Positions 8,060 through 16,467 are shown, counted from the first letter of the stretch. The stretch is 40,389 bases of DNA from Micromonospora craterilacus (GCF_003236315.1 NZ_POTY01000027.1:1-40389), one strand, 5' to 3'. Notes: generated by a model not told the origin, from the sequence alone. Numbers and translations are program-made.

Positions 8060-8855
8060 CCGGAGCATGCTGCTGCGGGTGGAGCACCTGCGCAAGGTCT
8101 ACGGGTCCGCGACCGGTGACGTCGAGGCGATCGGCGATGTCAGCTTCACGATGGATGCCGGTGAGCTCGTCTGCATCGTGGGGCCGTCGGGTTGCGGCAA
8201 GACGACGCTGCTGAAGTGTCTCGCCGGCCTGCTGCGGCCCACCAGTGGCATCGTCGAGATGGACGGGGTGCCGGTGACCGGCCCGAGCCCCGCGATGGCC
8301 GTCGTCTTCCAGGAGTACGGCCGCAGCCTCTACCCGTGGTTGACGGTCCGGGGGAATGTCGAGCTGCCGTTGCGCCACAAGCGGCTCTCCCGGGAGGCGC
8401 GGGAGAAGCTCGTCACCGACGCCCTCGATGCGGTGGGGCTGGGGCACGCGGCGCGCAGCCACCCGTGGCAGCTGTCGGGTGGGATGCAGCAGCGCGTGGC
8501 GATCGCGCGGGCCGTCGCGTACCAGCCCGAGGTGCTGATCATGGACGAGCCGTTCGCCGCGGTCGACGCCCAGACCCGCGCCGACCTGGAGGACCTCGTA
8601 CGGGAGCTGCACACGGCGCGCGGGATATCGATCGTCTTCGTTACCCATGACATCGACGAGTCGGTCTATCTGGGCGAACGCGTTCTAGTATTGTCCAAGT
8701 CGCCGACCTGGGTGCAGGAGGATCTGGCGATCGACCTCCCGCCGGAGCGCGACCAGATCACCACTCGGGCGCTACTCCGCTTCACGGAACTGCGCACCCA
8801 CGTGTACGACCAGATCCAGCGTGCCAAGCGCGGGGAAACGGCTGCCGCCCGGTGA
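8052..8855 (+). CDS. ABC transporter ATP-binding protein (SsuB/TauB type)
   Basis: The 267-aa ATPase starts at GTG 8052, overlapping the permease stop by 8 bp, behind GGGAGG at 8040-8045. ATG 8067 is an alternative start. All nucleotide-binding motifs are intact: Walker A GPSGCGKTT, Q-loop VVFQEY, signature LSGGMQQR, Walker B VLIMDEP and the H-loop THD. It resembles the nitrate/sulfonate/taurine importer ATPases. It completes a binding-protein/permease/permease/ATPase set in one rightward operon, and the PaaX regulator begins 36 bp later. Confidence 0.93.
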   Translation: MPDRSMLLRVEHLRKVYGSATGDVEAIGDVSFTMDAGELVCIVGPSGCGKTTLLKCLAGLLRPTSGIVEMDGVPVTGPSPAMAVVFQEYGRSLYPWLTVRGNVELPLRHKRLSREAREKLVTDALDAVGLGHAARSHPWQLSGGMQQRVAIARAVAYQPEVLIMDEPFAAVDAQTRADLEDLVRELHTARGISIVFVTHDIDESVYLGERVLVLSKSPTWVQEDLAIDLPPERDQITTRALLRFTELRTHVYDQIQRAKRGETAAAR

Positions 8856-8891
8856 ACGTAGCGCCGACGGATTCGCTTGAAGGGGAGGGCT

Positions 8892-9779
8892 GTGCGTAGT
8901 CGTCAGCCGAAGCAACTGCTGCTCGCGTTCTTCGGCGAGCATGTCGTCGACGACGATCCGGGCCCGATTCGCGCCAGTGTCCTGATCGGGGTGCTCGAAG
9001 GAGCCGGCATCGCCGCCCCGGCGACGCGGGCCACCCTCGACCGGCTCGTGCAGACCGGCATTCTCGCGCGAAGCAAAAGCGGGCGGGAGATTCTCTTCTC
9101 GCTGACCGAGCATGGGGTGGCGGTGCTGCGTGAGGCGACGGCCCGGGTCCGCGGCCCGCGCCCCTTCGATCCGCAGGGCACGGGATGGACGCTTGTCACG
9201 TTCACGATTCCGGAGGGCCAGCGAACCCTTCGGCACCGGTTGCGCTCGACCCTCACCTGGGAGGGCTTCGCGCCGCTGCGTGACGGGCTGTGGCTCGCGC
9301 CCGGTGAGGTCGACCTCGCCGGGTCGCTGGAGCCGTTGTGCCAGGATCTTCCCCCCAACACGGTCATCGCCTTCCACGCGCGCGAACTCGCGGGGTTCCC
9401 GATCGCCGAGAGCGTCCGAGCGGCGTGGGACATCGAGGCGATCCGGCGCGAGCACCTCGCGTTCATCGAGGTGTGGGGCGATCCGGACGCGGCGGCGCAG
9501 GCACCGAGCGCGCTGACCGTGCGGACGATGCTCGTGGCGGACTGGCTCGCGTTGCTGCGTACCGACCCGAGACTGCCGCGCGAGTTCATGGACGAGCAGT
9601 GGCCCGCCGCGCGATCGACGCAGGTCTACCGGCGGATGCACGAGAGGCTGGCCGAGGCGTCCGCCGAGGAGTTCGCCGCGCTGGTCACCACCCGTGCCGT
9701 GGCTAGCCGCCGAACCGGGTCCGCAGGTCGGCCTTCCGTACCTTCCCCGACGCGGTCCGCGGCAGCTCGCTCACGATGA
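8892..9779 (+). CDS. PaaX-family transcriptional regulator
   Basis: The 295-aa protein starts at GTG 8892, just after GGGGAGGG (8882-8889). The upstream TTG 8877 lies before that site and is less likely. It has the PaaX architecture: an N-terminal winged helix (LLLAFFGEH ... ATLDRLVQTGILARSKSGREILFSLTEHG), then the central PaaX domain (WTLVTFTIPEGQRTLRHRLRSTLTWEGF) and the C-terminal domain. PaaX proteins are usually repressors that respond to aryl-CoA thioesters such as phenylacetyl-CoA. It closes the ABC operon and converges on the acyl-CoA ligase gene. Its last 77 bp run antisense through the ligase 3' end, giving a basic, low-complexity tail (RTGSAGRPSVPSPTRSAAARSR) that looks acquired. 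An aryl-CoA signal made by that ligase is a plausible effector. Confidence 0.88.
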   Translation: MRSRQPKQLLLAFFGEHVVDDDPGPIRASVLIGVLEGAGIAAPATRATLDRLVQTGILARSKSGREILFSLTEHGVAVLREATARVRGPRPFDPQGTGWTLVTFTIPEGQRTLRHRLRSTLTWEGFAPLRDGLWLAPGEVDLAGSLEPLCQDLPPNTVIAFHARELAGFPIAESVRAAWDIEAIRREHLAFIEVWGDPDAAAQAPSALTVRTMLVADWLALLRTDPRLPREFMDEQWPAARSTQVYRRMHERLAEASAEEFAALVTTRAVASRRTGSAGRPSVPSPTRSAAARSR

Positions 9780-11226
9780 CCACGTTCTTGGGCAGCTTGT
9801 AGCGGGCGACCTTGCCGTCGAGGAAGTCCCGCACCGTGTCGGTGTCGACGGCGGCGCCCTCCCGTACCGTCACGATCGCCCAGGGCACCTCCCCCCACCG
9901 CGCGTCGGGTACGCCGATGACCGCGACTCCGGTCACCCCGTCGATCTCGGAGAGCAGGAGTTCGAGTTCCGGCGGGTAGATGTTCTCGCCGCCCGAGATG
10001 ATCATGTCTTTGAGTCGGCCCGCGATGTGGAGGTAACCGTCGGTGTCCAGATAGCCGAGGTCGCCGGAGCGGAACCAGCCGTCCGCCGTGAATGCCTCGG
10101 CCGTCTCCTCGGGTAGCTGATGGTAGCCGAGGAAGACGTTAGGGCCGGCGATCTCGATCTCGCCGGTGGTGCCGGGGGGAGCCGGCGCGCCGTTCTCGTC
10201 GGCGATCCGTACGTCGGTGAAGAAGTGGGGCAGACCCACGCTGCCCTGCTTCGCGCGGGTCATCGCCGGCGGCAGCGAGGTGGCCCCCGGCGAAGCCTCG
10301 GTCATGCCGTAGCCCTGCGAGAACGACAAGCCTCGTTCCTCGTACGCGTTGAGGATCCGGGTGGGTACGGCCGATCCGCCGCAGGTGAGCTTGCCCAGCG
10401 TCGACAGGTCGGTCGAGGCCCAGTTCGGGTGGTCGGCCATCAGCTGGTAGGTGGTCGGTACCCCGCTGAGCATCGTCACGCCGTGCCGCTCGATCTGGGC
10501 GAGCGCGCGCCCCGGCTCGAATCCCTTCTCCAGGACGAGTGTGGCGCCTTTGAGGATCACCGGCAGCGCCCCCATGCCGAGGGAGGCGACGTGGAACAGG
10601 GGCGAGATCATCAGCGCGACGTCGGTCGAGACGACGTCGTAGTCGACGACGCAGTTGAGTGCGACCCAGGTCAGGTTGCCGTGGGTCAGCACCGCGCCCT
10701 TGGCCCGGCCGGTCGTACCCGAGGTGTAGATGATCGCCGCGGGATCATCCATGGTCACCTTCGTGGGTTCGACGTCAGCGGCGGTCGTGCCGAGCAGCTG
10801 GGTGAGCCCCGGGCGGTCCGCGGTGCCCTCGCCGGTGACGAGTACGTGCCGGATCTGCGCGTCGGTCACGACGGCGGCCACGCGTGGCGCGAAGTCGGGG
10901 TCGTGGATCAGCAGCCGCGCACCGCAGTCGACGAGGACGTGAGCGATCTCGGGCGGCGCGAGCCGCGTGTTGACCGGGACGAAGACGGCGCCCAGCCGGG
11001 CGGCGCCGAACATCACCTGGAGGAACTCGGGACTGTTCTCGCCCAGGTAGGCGACGGCGTCGCCCTTGCCGACGCCGCGCCGCCGCAACAGCGCGGCGAC
11101 CTGGTCCGCACCGTCGGCGAACCGCCGGTACGTCATGGTCGACTGGTCGCCGTGGACGAGGGCGATCCGGTCGGGCGACTTGAGTCGGCGCTTGGCCAGC
11201 CAGGCGCCGATCCCGTGCTGGTGCAT
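9703..11226 (-). CDS. Acyl-CoA ligase, probable p-hydroxycinnamoyl/feruloyl-CoA synthetase (CouL-like)
   Basis: The 507-aa ANL-superfamily enzyme starts at ATG 11226 with AGGAG six bases upstream. Motifs are complete: the P-loop YTSGTTGRAKG (167-177), YGMTE (306-310), GWFRSGDLG (383-391) and the catalytic Lys in TASGKVRK (K495). It should activate a carboxylic acid to its CoA thioester via an acyl-adenylate. It is the last gene of a four-gene leftward operon with MaoC, amidohydrolase and SDR genes next to a MarR gene. That composition matches couL-couMNO-couR of Rhodococcus jostii, so ferulate or p-coumarate is the best guess. Fatty or other aryl acids remain possible. Its 3' end overlaps the convergent paaX gene by 77 bp. 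Confidence 0.88.
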   Translation of the reverse strand: MHQHGIGAWLAKRRLKSPDRIALVHGDQSTMTYRRFADGADQVAALLRRRGVGKGDAVAYLGENSPEFLQVMFGAARLGAVFVPVNTRLAPPEIAHVLVDCGARLLIHDPDFAPRVAAVVTDAQIRHVLVTGEGTADRPGLTQLLGTTAADVEPTKVTMDDPAAIIYTSGTTGRAKGAVLTHGNLTWVALNCVVDYDVVSTDVALMISPLFHVASLGMGALPVILKGATLVLEKGFEPGRALAQIERHGVTMLSGVPTTYQLMADHPNWASTDLSTLGKLTCGGSAVPTRILNAYEERGLSFSQGYGMTEASPGATSLPPAMTRAKQGSVGLPHFFTDVRIADENGAPAPPGTTGEIEIAGPNVFLGYHQLPEETAEAFTADGWFRSGDLGYLDTDGYLHIAGRLKDMIISGGENIYPPELELLLSEIDGVTGVAVIGVPDARWGEVPWAIVTVREGAAVDTDTVRDFLDGKVARYKLPKNVVIVSELPRTASGKVRKADLRTRFGG

Positions 11227-11282
11227 CAGCAATCTCCTGGTGGTGGAGGTGGTGGTGCTCGGTACACCGCGCCCGGTGGCGG

Positions 11283-11735
11283 TCAGGCGTAGAAGCGGTA
11301 CAGGCCCCGTGCGACGACTGCGGGCTTCGTCCCGCCCTCGATCTCGATCGTCTGGTCGACGGTGAGCTGGTAGCCGCCGCGGACCTCGGCGACCTCGGCG
11401 ACGGTGGCCCGCATCCGCACTCGCGATCCCACGGCGACGGGAGCCGGGAAGCGTACCTTGTCGAGGCCGTAGTTCACCTTCGTGGAGACGCCCTTCACGT
11501 CGAGCAGTTCGGTCCAGAAGGGAACGGCGAGGGAGAGGGTGAGGAAGCCGTGGGCGATCGGCGCGCCGAACGGTCCCTCCTTCGCCCGCACCGGGTCGAC
11601 GTGGATCCACTGGTGGTCGTCCGTGGCGTCCGCGAACAGGTTCACCTGGTCCTGGGTGACCGTCCGGTACGGGGTGTGACCGAGGTCGGTGCCGCCGAGA
11701 TCGGCGAGTTGGTCGTAGGCGATGGTCGTCGTCAT
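11283..11735 (-). CDS. MaoC-like enoyl-CoA hydratase (CouM-like)
   Basis: A 150-aa single hot-dog domain starting at ATG with AGGAAA upstream. The hydratase-2 motif is recognisable as ATDDHQWIHVDPVRA, which places the catalytic pair at Asp40 and His45. GFLTLSL and the usual C-terminal strand pattern also fit. It should add water across the alpha,beta double bond of an acyl-CoA, here probably the propenoyl side chain of a hydroxycinnamoyl-CoA. It sits 19 bp after the amidohydrolase gene and 56 bp before the ligase gene on the same strand. The family is clear, and the substrate rests on context. Confidence 0.88.
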   Translation of the reverse strand: MTTTIAYDQLADLGGTDLGHTPYRTVTQDQVNLFADATDDHQWIHVDPVRAKEGPFGAPIAHGFLTLSLAVPFWTELLDVKGVSTKVNYGLDKVRFPAPVAVGSRVRMRATVAEVAEVRGGYQLTVDQTIEIEGGTKPAVVARGLYRFYA

Positions 11736-11754
11736 GAGTTTCCTCTCGTCCTCG

Positions 11755-12636
11755 TCACCCGGCCAGGCGCAGCAGCCGGGCGGCGTTGTCCTTCAAGATG
11801 CCCGGGAGCACGTCGGGCTTCAGATCGGTGCTCGCCACGTCCCGCAGCCACCGGTCGGGGGTGAGTAGCGGGTAGTCGGTGCCGAAGAGCACCCGGCGCT
11901 TCAGGATCGAGTTGGCGTAGCGCACCAGCTCGGCCGGGAAATACTTCGGACTCCAGCCGGACAGGTCGATCCAGGTGTTGGGCTTGTGCGTCGCCACCGA
12001 CAGCGCCTCGTCCTGCCAGGGCACCGACGGGTGGGCCATGATGATCTGAAGGTTCGGGAAGTCGGCGGCGACGGGGTCGAGTAGCATCGGGTTGGACAGC
12101 CCGAGCCGGAACCCGTAGCCCCCGGGCAGTCCCGCGCCGATGCCGGTCTGTCCGGTGTGGAACAGCGCCGGCACGCCCGCCTTCTCGATGAGGCCCCACA
12201 GCGGTGCGTACTCCTCGTGGCTCGGGTCGAAGCCCTGCACGGTGGGGTGGAACTTGAGGCCGCGTACGCCCTCGTCCTCGATGAGCCGGGTGGCGAGTTC
12301 GAGTGCCGCCTCACCGGTGCGCGGGTCGACCGAGCCGAAGGGGATGAGCACGTCGGCGTGCTCGGCCGCGGCGCGGGCGATGTCGGTGCTGGACAACGGC
12401 GGGTGCGCCAGCTGCGTACGCGCGTCCACGCTGAAGACCACGGCGGCCATCCGCCGTTCGCGGTAGTACTGCGCCACCGCGTCGACGGCCGGACGCGGGC
12501 CGTCGGCCCGGAAGTACTTCGACACCGCGGCCACGAGTGGCTCGGGCAGCGAGGCGTGGCCGTGGTCGTCGACCTCGATGTGCACGTGCATGTCGATCGC
12601 GGTGACGGCGGCAAGGTCGATCGCCGGTTGGTACAT
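11755..12636 (-). CDS. Amidohydrolase-2 family enzyme, probable beta-keto-acyl-CoA hydrolase (CouO-like)
   Basis: The 293-aa protein begins at ATG 12636 with GAAGG upstream. A longer open frame upstream only antisense-reads the SDR gene. It is a TIM-barrel metal hydrolase with DMHVH (H17, H19), His160 in LFHTG, His202 in MAHP and Asp254 in GTDYP. In R. jostii, CouO of this superfamily cleaves the beta-ketopropionyl-CoA intermediate of hydroxycinnamate breakdown to the benzoate and acetyl-CoA, replacing a thiolase, and its metal-binding Asp257 is needed. Asp254 here is the likely counterpart. The alternative is a decarboxylase of the ACMSD type. It lies between the SDR and MaoC genes, as expected for that pathway. 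Confidence 0.85.
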   Translation of the reverse strand: MYQPAIDLAAVTAIDMHVHIEVDDHGHASLPEPLVAAVSKYFRADGPRPAVDAVAQYYRERRMAAVVFSVDARTQLAHPPLSSTDIARAAAEHADVLIPFGSVDPRTGEAALELATRLIEDEGVRGLKFHPTVQGFDPSHEEYAPLWGLIEKAGVPALFHTGQTGIGAGLPGGYGFRLGLSNPMLLDPVAADFPNLQIIMAHPSVPWQDEALSVATHKPNTWIDLSGWSPKYFPAELVRYANSILKRRVLFGTDYPLLTPDRWLRDVASTDLKPDVLPGILKDNAARLLRLAG

Positions 12637-12661
12637 GCTCAGAAACCTTCGGTCAGGCGGG

Positions 12662-13588
12662 TCAGGGGGCGGCCGGCCGGAACTCGTCGGGGAGTTCCGG
12701 GAAATGCTCGCCGACGCTCTGCAGCGCACCCGCGAACTCCTTCGGCCACGCCGCGACCAGCGCGTCGTAGGACCAGCCGCCTTCCTGGTAGGCGGTCAGG
12801 GCCGCGTCCGGGTGGGTCCAGATCTGGATGCGGTCGCCGCCCACCCCGATCACCTGGCCGGTCACGGCCTCGGCGGAGTCGGAGCCGAGGAAGGCGATTA
12901 GCCCGGCCACGTCGTCCGCGGTGCCGAACCCGAGATCGTGCCGGAAGAAGGCGGGCACCGATTCACCCTGTTCCTCCGCCTGCACCGCCGCGGCGAAGTA
13001 GGGGACGGTGGCGGTCATCGCGGTCACCGCGACGGGGACGACGGCGTTGACGGTGATGCCGGCCCGCTTGAGCTCCAGCGCCCAGGTCCGCACCATGCCG
13101 ACGATGCCCGCCTTGGCGGCGGCGTAGTTGGTCTGGCCGAAGTTGCCGCGCTGGCCGGTGGGGGAGCCGATGCAGATGATCCGCCCGCCCTCGCCGGCCT
13201 GCCGCATGTGCCGGACTGCCTCCCGTACGGTGGTGAAGGTGCCGCGCAGGTGCACGTTGACGACGGTGTCGAAGTCGTCGTCGCTCATCTTCCAGAGCAC
13301 GGTGTCGCGCAGGACGCCGGCGTTGGTGACCAGGATGTCGAGTCGCCCGAAGCTCTCGACCGCCGTGGCGACGAGTGCCTGCGCCGTCTCGGTGGGACCG
13401 ACGGGTGCGACCACCGCGACGGCGCGCCCGCCGAGTGCCTGGATCGCCGCGACGGCGTCGGCAGCGGCCCGTTCGTCGACGTCGTTCACCACGACGGCGG
13501 CGCCCTGTCGGGCCAGCTGCCGAGCGTAGGCGAGACCGAGGCCGCGTCCGGATCCGGTGACGATTGCGACTTTGCCGTCCAGGGACAT
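12662..13588 (-). CDS. Short-chain dehydrogenase, probable 3-hydroxyacyl-CoA dehydrogenase (CouN-like)
   Basis: This 308-aa SDR starts at ATG with GAAGGAG upstream. It has the cofactor motif TGSGRGLG (11-18), NAG (89-91), Asn111, Ser142 (IGSPTGQRG), and the catalytic Tyr155 and Lys159 in YAAAK. A C-terminal extension past the usual 250 residues (about 255-308) resembles the SDR part of multifunctional beta-oxidation enzymes. It is the first gene of the leftward operon. Oxidation of a beta-hydroxyacyl-CoA to the beta-keto form fits the neighbouring hydratase and amidohydrolase. Family assignment is firm and substrate is inferred. Confidence 0.87.
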   Translation of the reverse strand: MSLDGKVAIVTGSGRGLGLAYARQLARQGAAVVVNDVDERAAADAVAAIQALGGRAVAVVAPVGPTETAQALVATAVESFGRLDILVTNAGVLRDTVLWKMSDDDFDTVVNVHLRGTFTTVREAVRHMRQAGEGGRIICIGSPTGQRGNFGQTNYAAAKAGIVGMVRTWALELKRAGITVNAVVPVAVTAMTATVPYFAAAVQAEEQGESVPAFFRHDLGFGTADDVAGLIAFLGSDSAEAVTGQVIGVGGDRIQIWTHPDAALTAYQEGGWSYDALVAAWPKEFAGALQSVGEHFPELPDEFRPAAP

Positions 13589-13612
13589 GGAAACTCCTTC
13601 GCGTCGAAGTCG

Positions 13613-13641
13613 ATCGCAACACGGACCGTTGAAAATGTCAA
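13613..13641 (-). promoter_or_regulatory. Promoter of the cou-like operon
   Basis: On the minus strand, a consensus -35 TTGACA (13636-13641) is followed after 17 bp by TGCGAT (13613-13618). This places transcription start near 13606, about 18 nt ahead of the SDR gene. The -10 is weak. Confidence 0.5.
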
Positions 13642-13642
13642 C
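13628..13642. promoter_or_regulatory. Candidate MarR operator in the divergent promoter
   Basis: The inverted repeat GTTGA-5-TCAAC overlaps the -35 of the catabolic operon and lies just ahead of the divergent marR gene. That is where a MarR-type repressor would block both directions. Confidence 0.5.
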
Positions 13643-13671
13643 TATTCATGAAACTTGCTACCATCTTCGGC

Positions 13672-14139
13672 ATGCCCCGTCCCGAGAAACTCCGATCGGC
13701 CGGAACCGACGGCCTGCGGGACAGCGTTCTCGGCCGGGACCTCAGCTTCCTGCTGGTCCGCGCCAACGCGCTCACCCTCGCGGCGGCGAACGCCGCCCTC
13801 GCCGAGCACGGGTTGAAGGCCCGGTCCTACTCCGTGCTCGCACTGGCCGCCGACGACGCCCGCCCCACCCAGCGGGAACTGGCCGAGTTCCTCCGCCTCG
13901 ACCCGAGCCAGGTGGTCGCCCTCATCGACGACCTGGAGAAGCGTCGCCTGGTCGAGCGCCGGATTGACCCCGCCGACCGGCGCGCCAACGTCCTCATCGC
14001 GACCGACGAGGGCCGGGCCCTGTTCGCCCGCGCGCAGGACTCCGCGCGGGCCGTGGAACTCGGCCTGCTGGCCGCCGTGACCCCCGAGGAGCACGAGCGG
14101 CTGGCCCACCTGCTGCGGCTGCTGGCCTTCCCCGGCTGA
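13672..14139 (+). CDS. MarR-family regulator (CouR-like)
   Basis: The 155-aa protein is counted from ATG 13672; an in-frame ATG at 13648 is the alternative. It is a classic MarR winged helix: a dimerisation helix (LSFLLVRANALTLAAANAALAEHGL), a recognition region (LAEFLRLDPSQVVALIDDLEKRRLVER) and a wing (DPADRRANVLIATDEG). It is divergent from the acyl-CoA catabolic operon, with 83 bp between starts. CouR, the R. jostii relative in the same position, is released by p-hydroxycinnamoyl-CoA, so the product of the ligase encoded here is the likely inducer. No ribosome site precedes either start. A TACCAT box 8 bp before ATG 13672 would permit a leaderless mRNA. Confidence 0.88.
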   Translation: MPRPEKLRSAGTDGLRDSVLGRDLSFLLVRANALTLAAANAALAEHGLKARSYSVLALAADDARPTQRELAEFLRLDPSQVVALIDDLEKRRLVERRIDPADRRANVLIATDEGRALFARAQDSARAVELGLLAAVTPEEHERLAHLLRLLAFPG

Positions 14140-14190
14140 CGTCTCTCCGCCGGGTGGGCCGGACGAACGCGATGCCACCTCCAGCCGGTG

Positions 14191-14231
14191 CCGTGACCGG
14201 GCGGCGCCGTGGTGGCGTCGCCCGGTCACGG
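14191..14231. terminator. Bidirectional terminator between marR and the DUF6351-type gene
   Basis: A 13-bp perfect stem (14191-14203 with 14219-14231) has inner partial pairing in its 15-nt loop. It lies between two converging genes and so can serve both. Confidence 0.75.
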
Positions 14232-14253
14232 GCCCTGGTGGTGGGTGCGACGA

Positions 14254-16407
14254 TCAGAAGCGGATCCAGGTGTCGGCCAGCGACACCTGGCCGACGCCCG
14301 GCTTGGACCAGTCACAGACGCCGCCGGGGAAGACCGCCTGGAGGCGCTGCCACTGCTCGTCGGTGAAGGTCACTCCGTACGCCGCGCGGTTCAGCGGCTG
14401 GAGCTGGCACTTGATCACGGCGGAGCTGGTCGGTCCGCCCGCGATCACGCGCGGGTTGCGGTGGTACGGGAAGAGCTGGTTGCACCGCGCGGCCGGATCC
14501 AGGGTCAGCTCCTCCACGATCCGGTTTCCGTTGGACTCGATGCAGCTGTCGGCCAAGCCGTCGGGCCGGGACAGTCGGGTGAGTTCGACGGCGTCCAGGT
14601 CCGAACGCGCGGCCGCCAACTCGGCCCGAGCGGTCAGCCAGGCGTCCATGTCCGCCAGTGCCTGCGTCTGGGACGCCGTGGCGACGGCCCCCGACGCGGT
14701 GGTGATGCTGATGTGATTGTCGGCGTTGCCATTGGCCGCGACGATGCGCTCCCGCATGTTCCAGGACCGGAAGCGGTCGTGGAAGTCGCCGGAGGGGTCG
14801 GTGTAGCCACGGGTCTCGATGATCGGCGTCCACCGCAGACCGCCGTCGAACTGGTTGATGCGGCCGGTCGCGTACGCCACCTCGATTGCGTCGACATTCG
14901 CCGAGGTGCGCTGCGGCGTGCGGTTGCCCTGGACGTCGAGGCCGCCGATGCCCTCGTTGAGCCGGACGAACTGCTCGGCGGTGATCACGCCCGCCTCGAG
15001 CGTTTGCAGGCCGTACTGCACGCCGACCGTGTCGGGGATGATCGGGCGGCCGAAGCCGGTGGCCGGGTCGACGCCGTACACGTTGGAGATGAAGTCCGCC
15101 ATGGCGCAGCGGATGCCGGTCGGGTTGTTGACCGGGTGGTAGCGGCGGGCTGCGGGGACGTGGTTCGGGCAGGTGGCAGGCCAGTCGACGCTGTCGAAGT
15201 TCTGGTAGCCGCCGCAGGTGTTCGGGCTGGCGAAGCCGGTCACCGCGGTGCGCTGCGCGGTCGACAGCCCGGCGGCCGAGGCCGTCTGGGAGATGAACCG
15301 GCACTCGTGGCCGGTGACCGTCACCGACCGCTCGTCGGGGTAGCCGATCTGGCCGATGACGCCGTTGAGGATGCCGGGGTAGGCGTTGGAGATCAGCATC
15401 TGCTGCATGGTGCCGGCCGAGCCGCCCCAGCCCATGGTGAAGTCGGGAGCGCCGTACGTCTTGGAGAAGTGCTCCTTGACCATCATGGTGGTCTCGGCCG
15501 ACGTGACGTCGTTGCAGTTGTTGGCGAAGACGTTGAAGGTCGAGCTGGCGACGGCGTAGCCGCCGCTGAGCAGGCTGTGGTTCATGATCCCGCCGGTGCT
15601 GGTGGCCTGGGTGTAGCCGATGCCGCAGGCGCCGCCGAAGGTGTAGACCAGGCGTTCGTTCCAGCCGGGGGTGGCCGTCCACGGGTCGGGGACCGGGGTG
15701 CCCGGCTCATGCAGCAGCGCGATCTCGTAGACCGCCCGGTTGATGGTGCCGCGCTCGATCCGCACGATGTACGGGACGGTCTTGCCGTCGGTGGTCGTGG
15801 TGGTGGCCAGGTTGCTCGGCAGTGGACCGTCGGGAAGGTTGGCGAAGCTGCCGGTGGTGGTGCGGTACTGGTACGTCACTCGCGGCGCCGCCACGTGGCA
15901 GTTCTCGTCGACCGGGCCCAGATTCCACGGGTTGCCCGACGCGGTGCAGAACAGCGGGATGTGCGGGCCGGAGAGGACCGGGCCCTCGGCGGGGTGGTTG
16001 ACCAGTGTCAGGCTGGCACGGGGCCGGCCGTGGCCGAGCCCGTTGGCGCGGACCTCGAGGAGGTTGTCACCCAACGCCAAGCCGTCCACGAGACCGAGCA
16101 GGGTGCGCTTGTCGCCCACCGGTCGGAACCCGGCGGTGACGTCACGGCCGCCGACCTGGACCGTCACCTGGTGCGGGGGAACGTTGCGGGGTACGTCGAC
16201 GCGCACGAGCGCGTCACCGCCGCTGATCATGTCTGCCCGGCCGGAGACGACGGTCACCTCGAACGTGCGGTCGATGCCCGCGCCGGGTGGGGGTGCGGCC
16301 AAGGCCGGCGCGGTGGAGCCGCCAAGCAGCGCCACCGCGACGAACCCGGCCAGCGCCACCTTCAAAGATCGTTGTCTGCTTTGCTCCTCAGATCGATGGA
16401 TATGCAC
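14254..16407 (-). CDS. Secreted alpha/beta-hydrolase-like protein (DUF6351 type)
   Basis: The chosen start is GTG 16407, giving 717 aa with AAGGGG upstream. The frame opens further to 16497, but that part covers the promoter. A signal peptide follows (LKVALAGFVAVALLGG...APALAAPPP). The rest is a large exported domain with many Cys residues. A lipase-like nucleophile elbow, GWGGSAG, follows FTMGW, and later blocks include GHECRF, CGGYQNFDSVDW and DWSKPG. I recognise it as the DUF6351 family of actinobacteria, whose biochemistry I do not know. The fold suggests an ester hydrolase somewhat like tannase/feruloyl esterase. Its position between hydroxycinnamate and vanillate genes hints at release of phenolic esters. 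It has its own promoter. Confidence 0.8.
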   Translation of the reverse strand: MHIHRSEEQSRQRSLKVALAGFVAVALLGGSTAPALAAPPPGAGIDRTFEVTVVSGRADMISGGDALVRVDVPRNVPPHQVTVQVGGRDVTAGFRPVGDKRTLLGLVDGLALGDNLLEVRANGLGHGRPRASLTLVNHPAEGPVLSGPHIPLFCTASGNPWNLGPVDENCHVAAPRVTYQYRTTTGSFANLPDGPLPSNLATTTTTDGKTVPYIVRIERGTINRAVYEIALLHEPGTPVPDPWTATPGWNERLVYTFGGACGIGYTQATSTGGIMNHSLLSGGYAVASSTFNVFANNCNDVTSAETTMMVKEHFSKTYGAPDFTMGWGGSAGTMQQMLISNAYPGILNGVIGQIGYPDERSVTVTGHECRFISQTASAAGLSTAQRTAVTGFASPNTCGGYQNFDSVDWPATCPNHVPAARRYHPVNNPTGIRCAMADFISNVYGVDPATGFGRPIIPDTVGVQYGLQTLEAGVITAEQFVRLNEGIGGLDVQGNRTPQRTSANVDAIEVAYATGRINQFDGGLRWTPIIETRGYTDPSGDFHDRFRSWNMRERIVAANGNADNHISITTASGAVATASQTQALADMDAWLTARAELAAARSDLDAVELTRLSRPDGLADSCIESNGNRIVEELTLDPAARCNQLFPYHRNPRVIAGGPTSSAVIKCQLQPLNRAAYGVTFTDEQWQRLQAVFPGGVCDWSKPGVGQVSLADTWIRF

Positions 16408-16467
16408 AACAGGACCCCTTTCAGCCGGGGACGGACGGCTGGACCTACTGGTCACAGGCGTGTGGGC

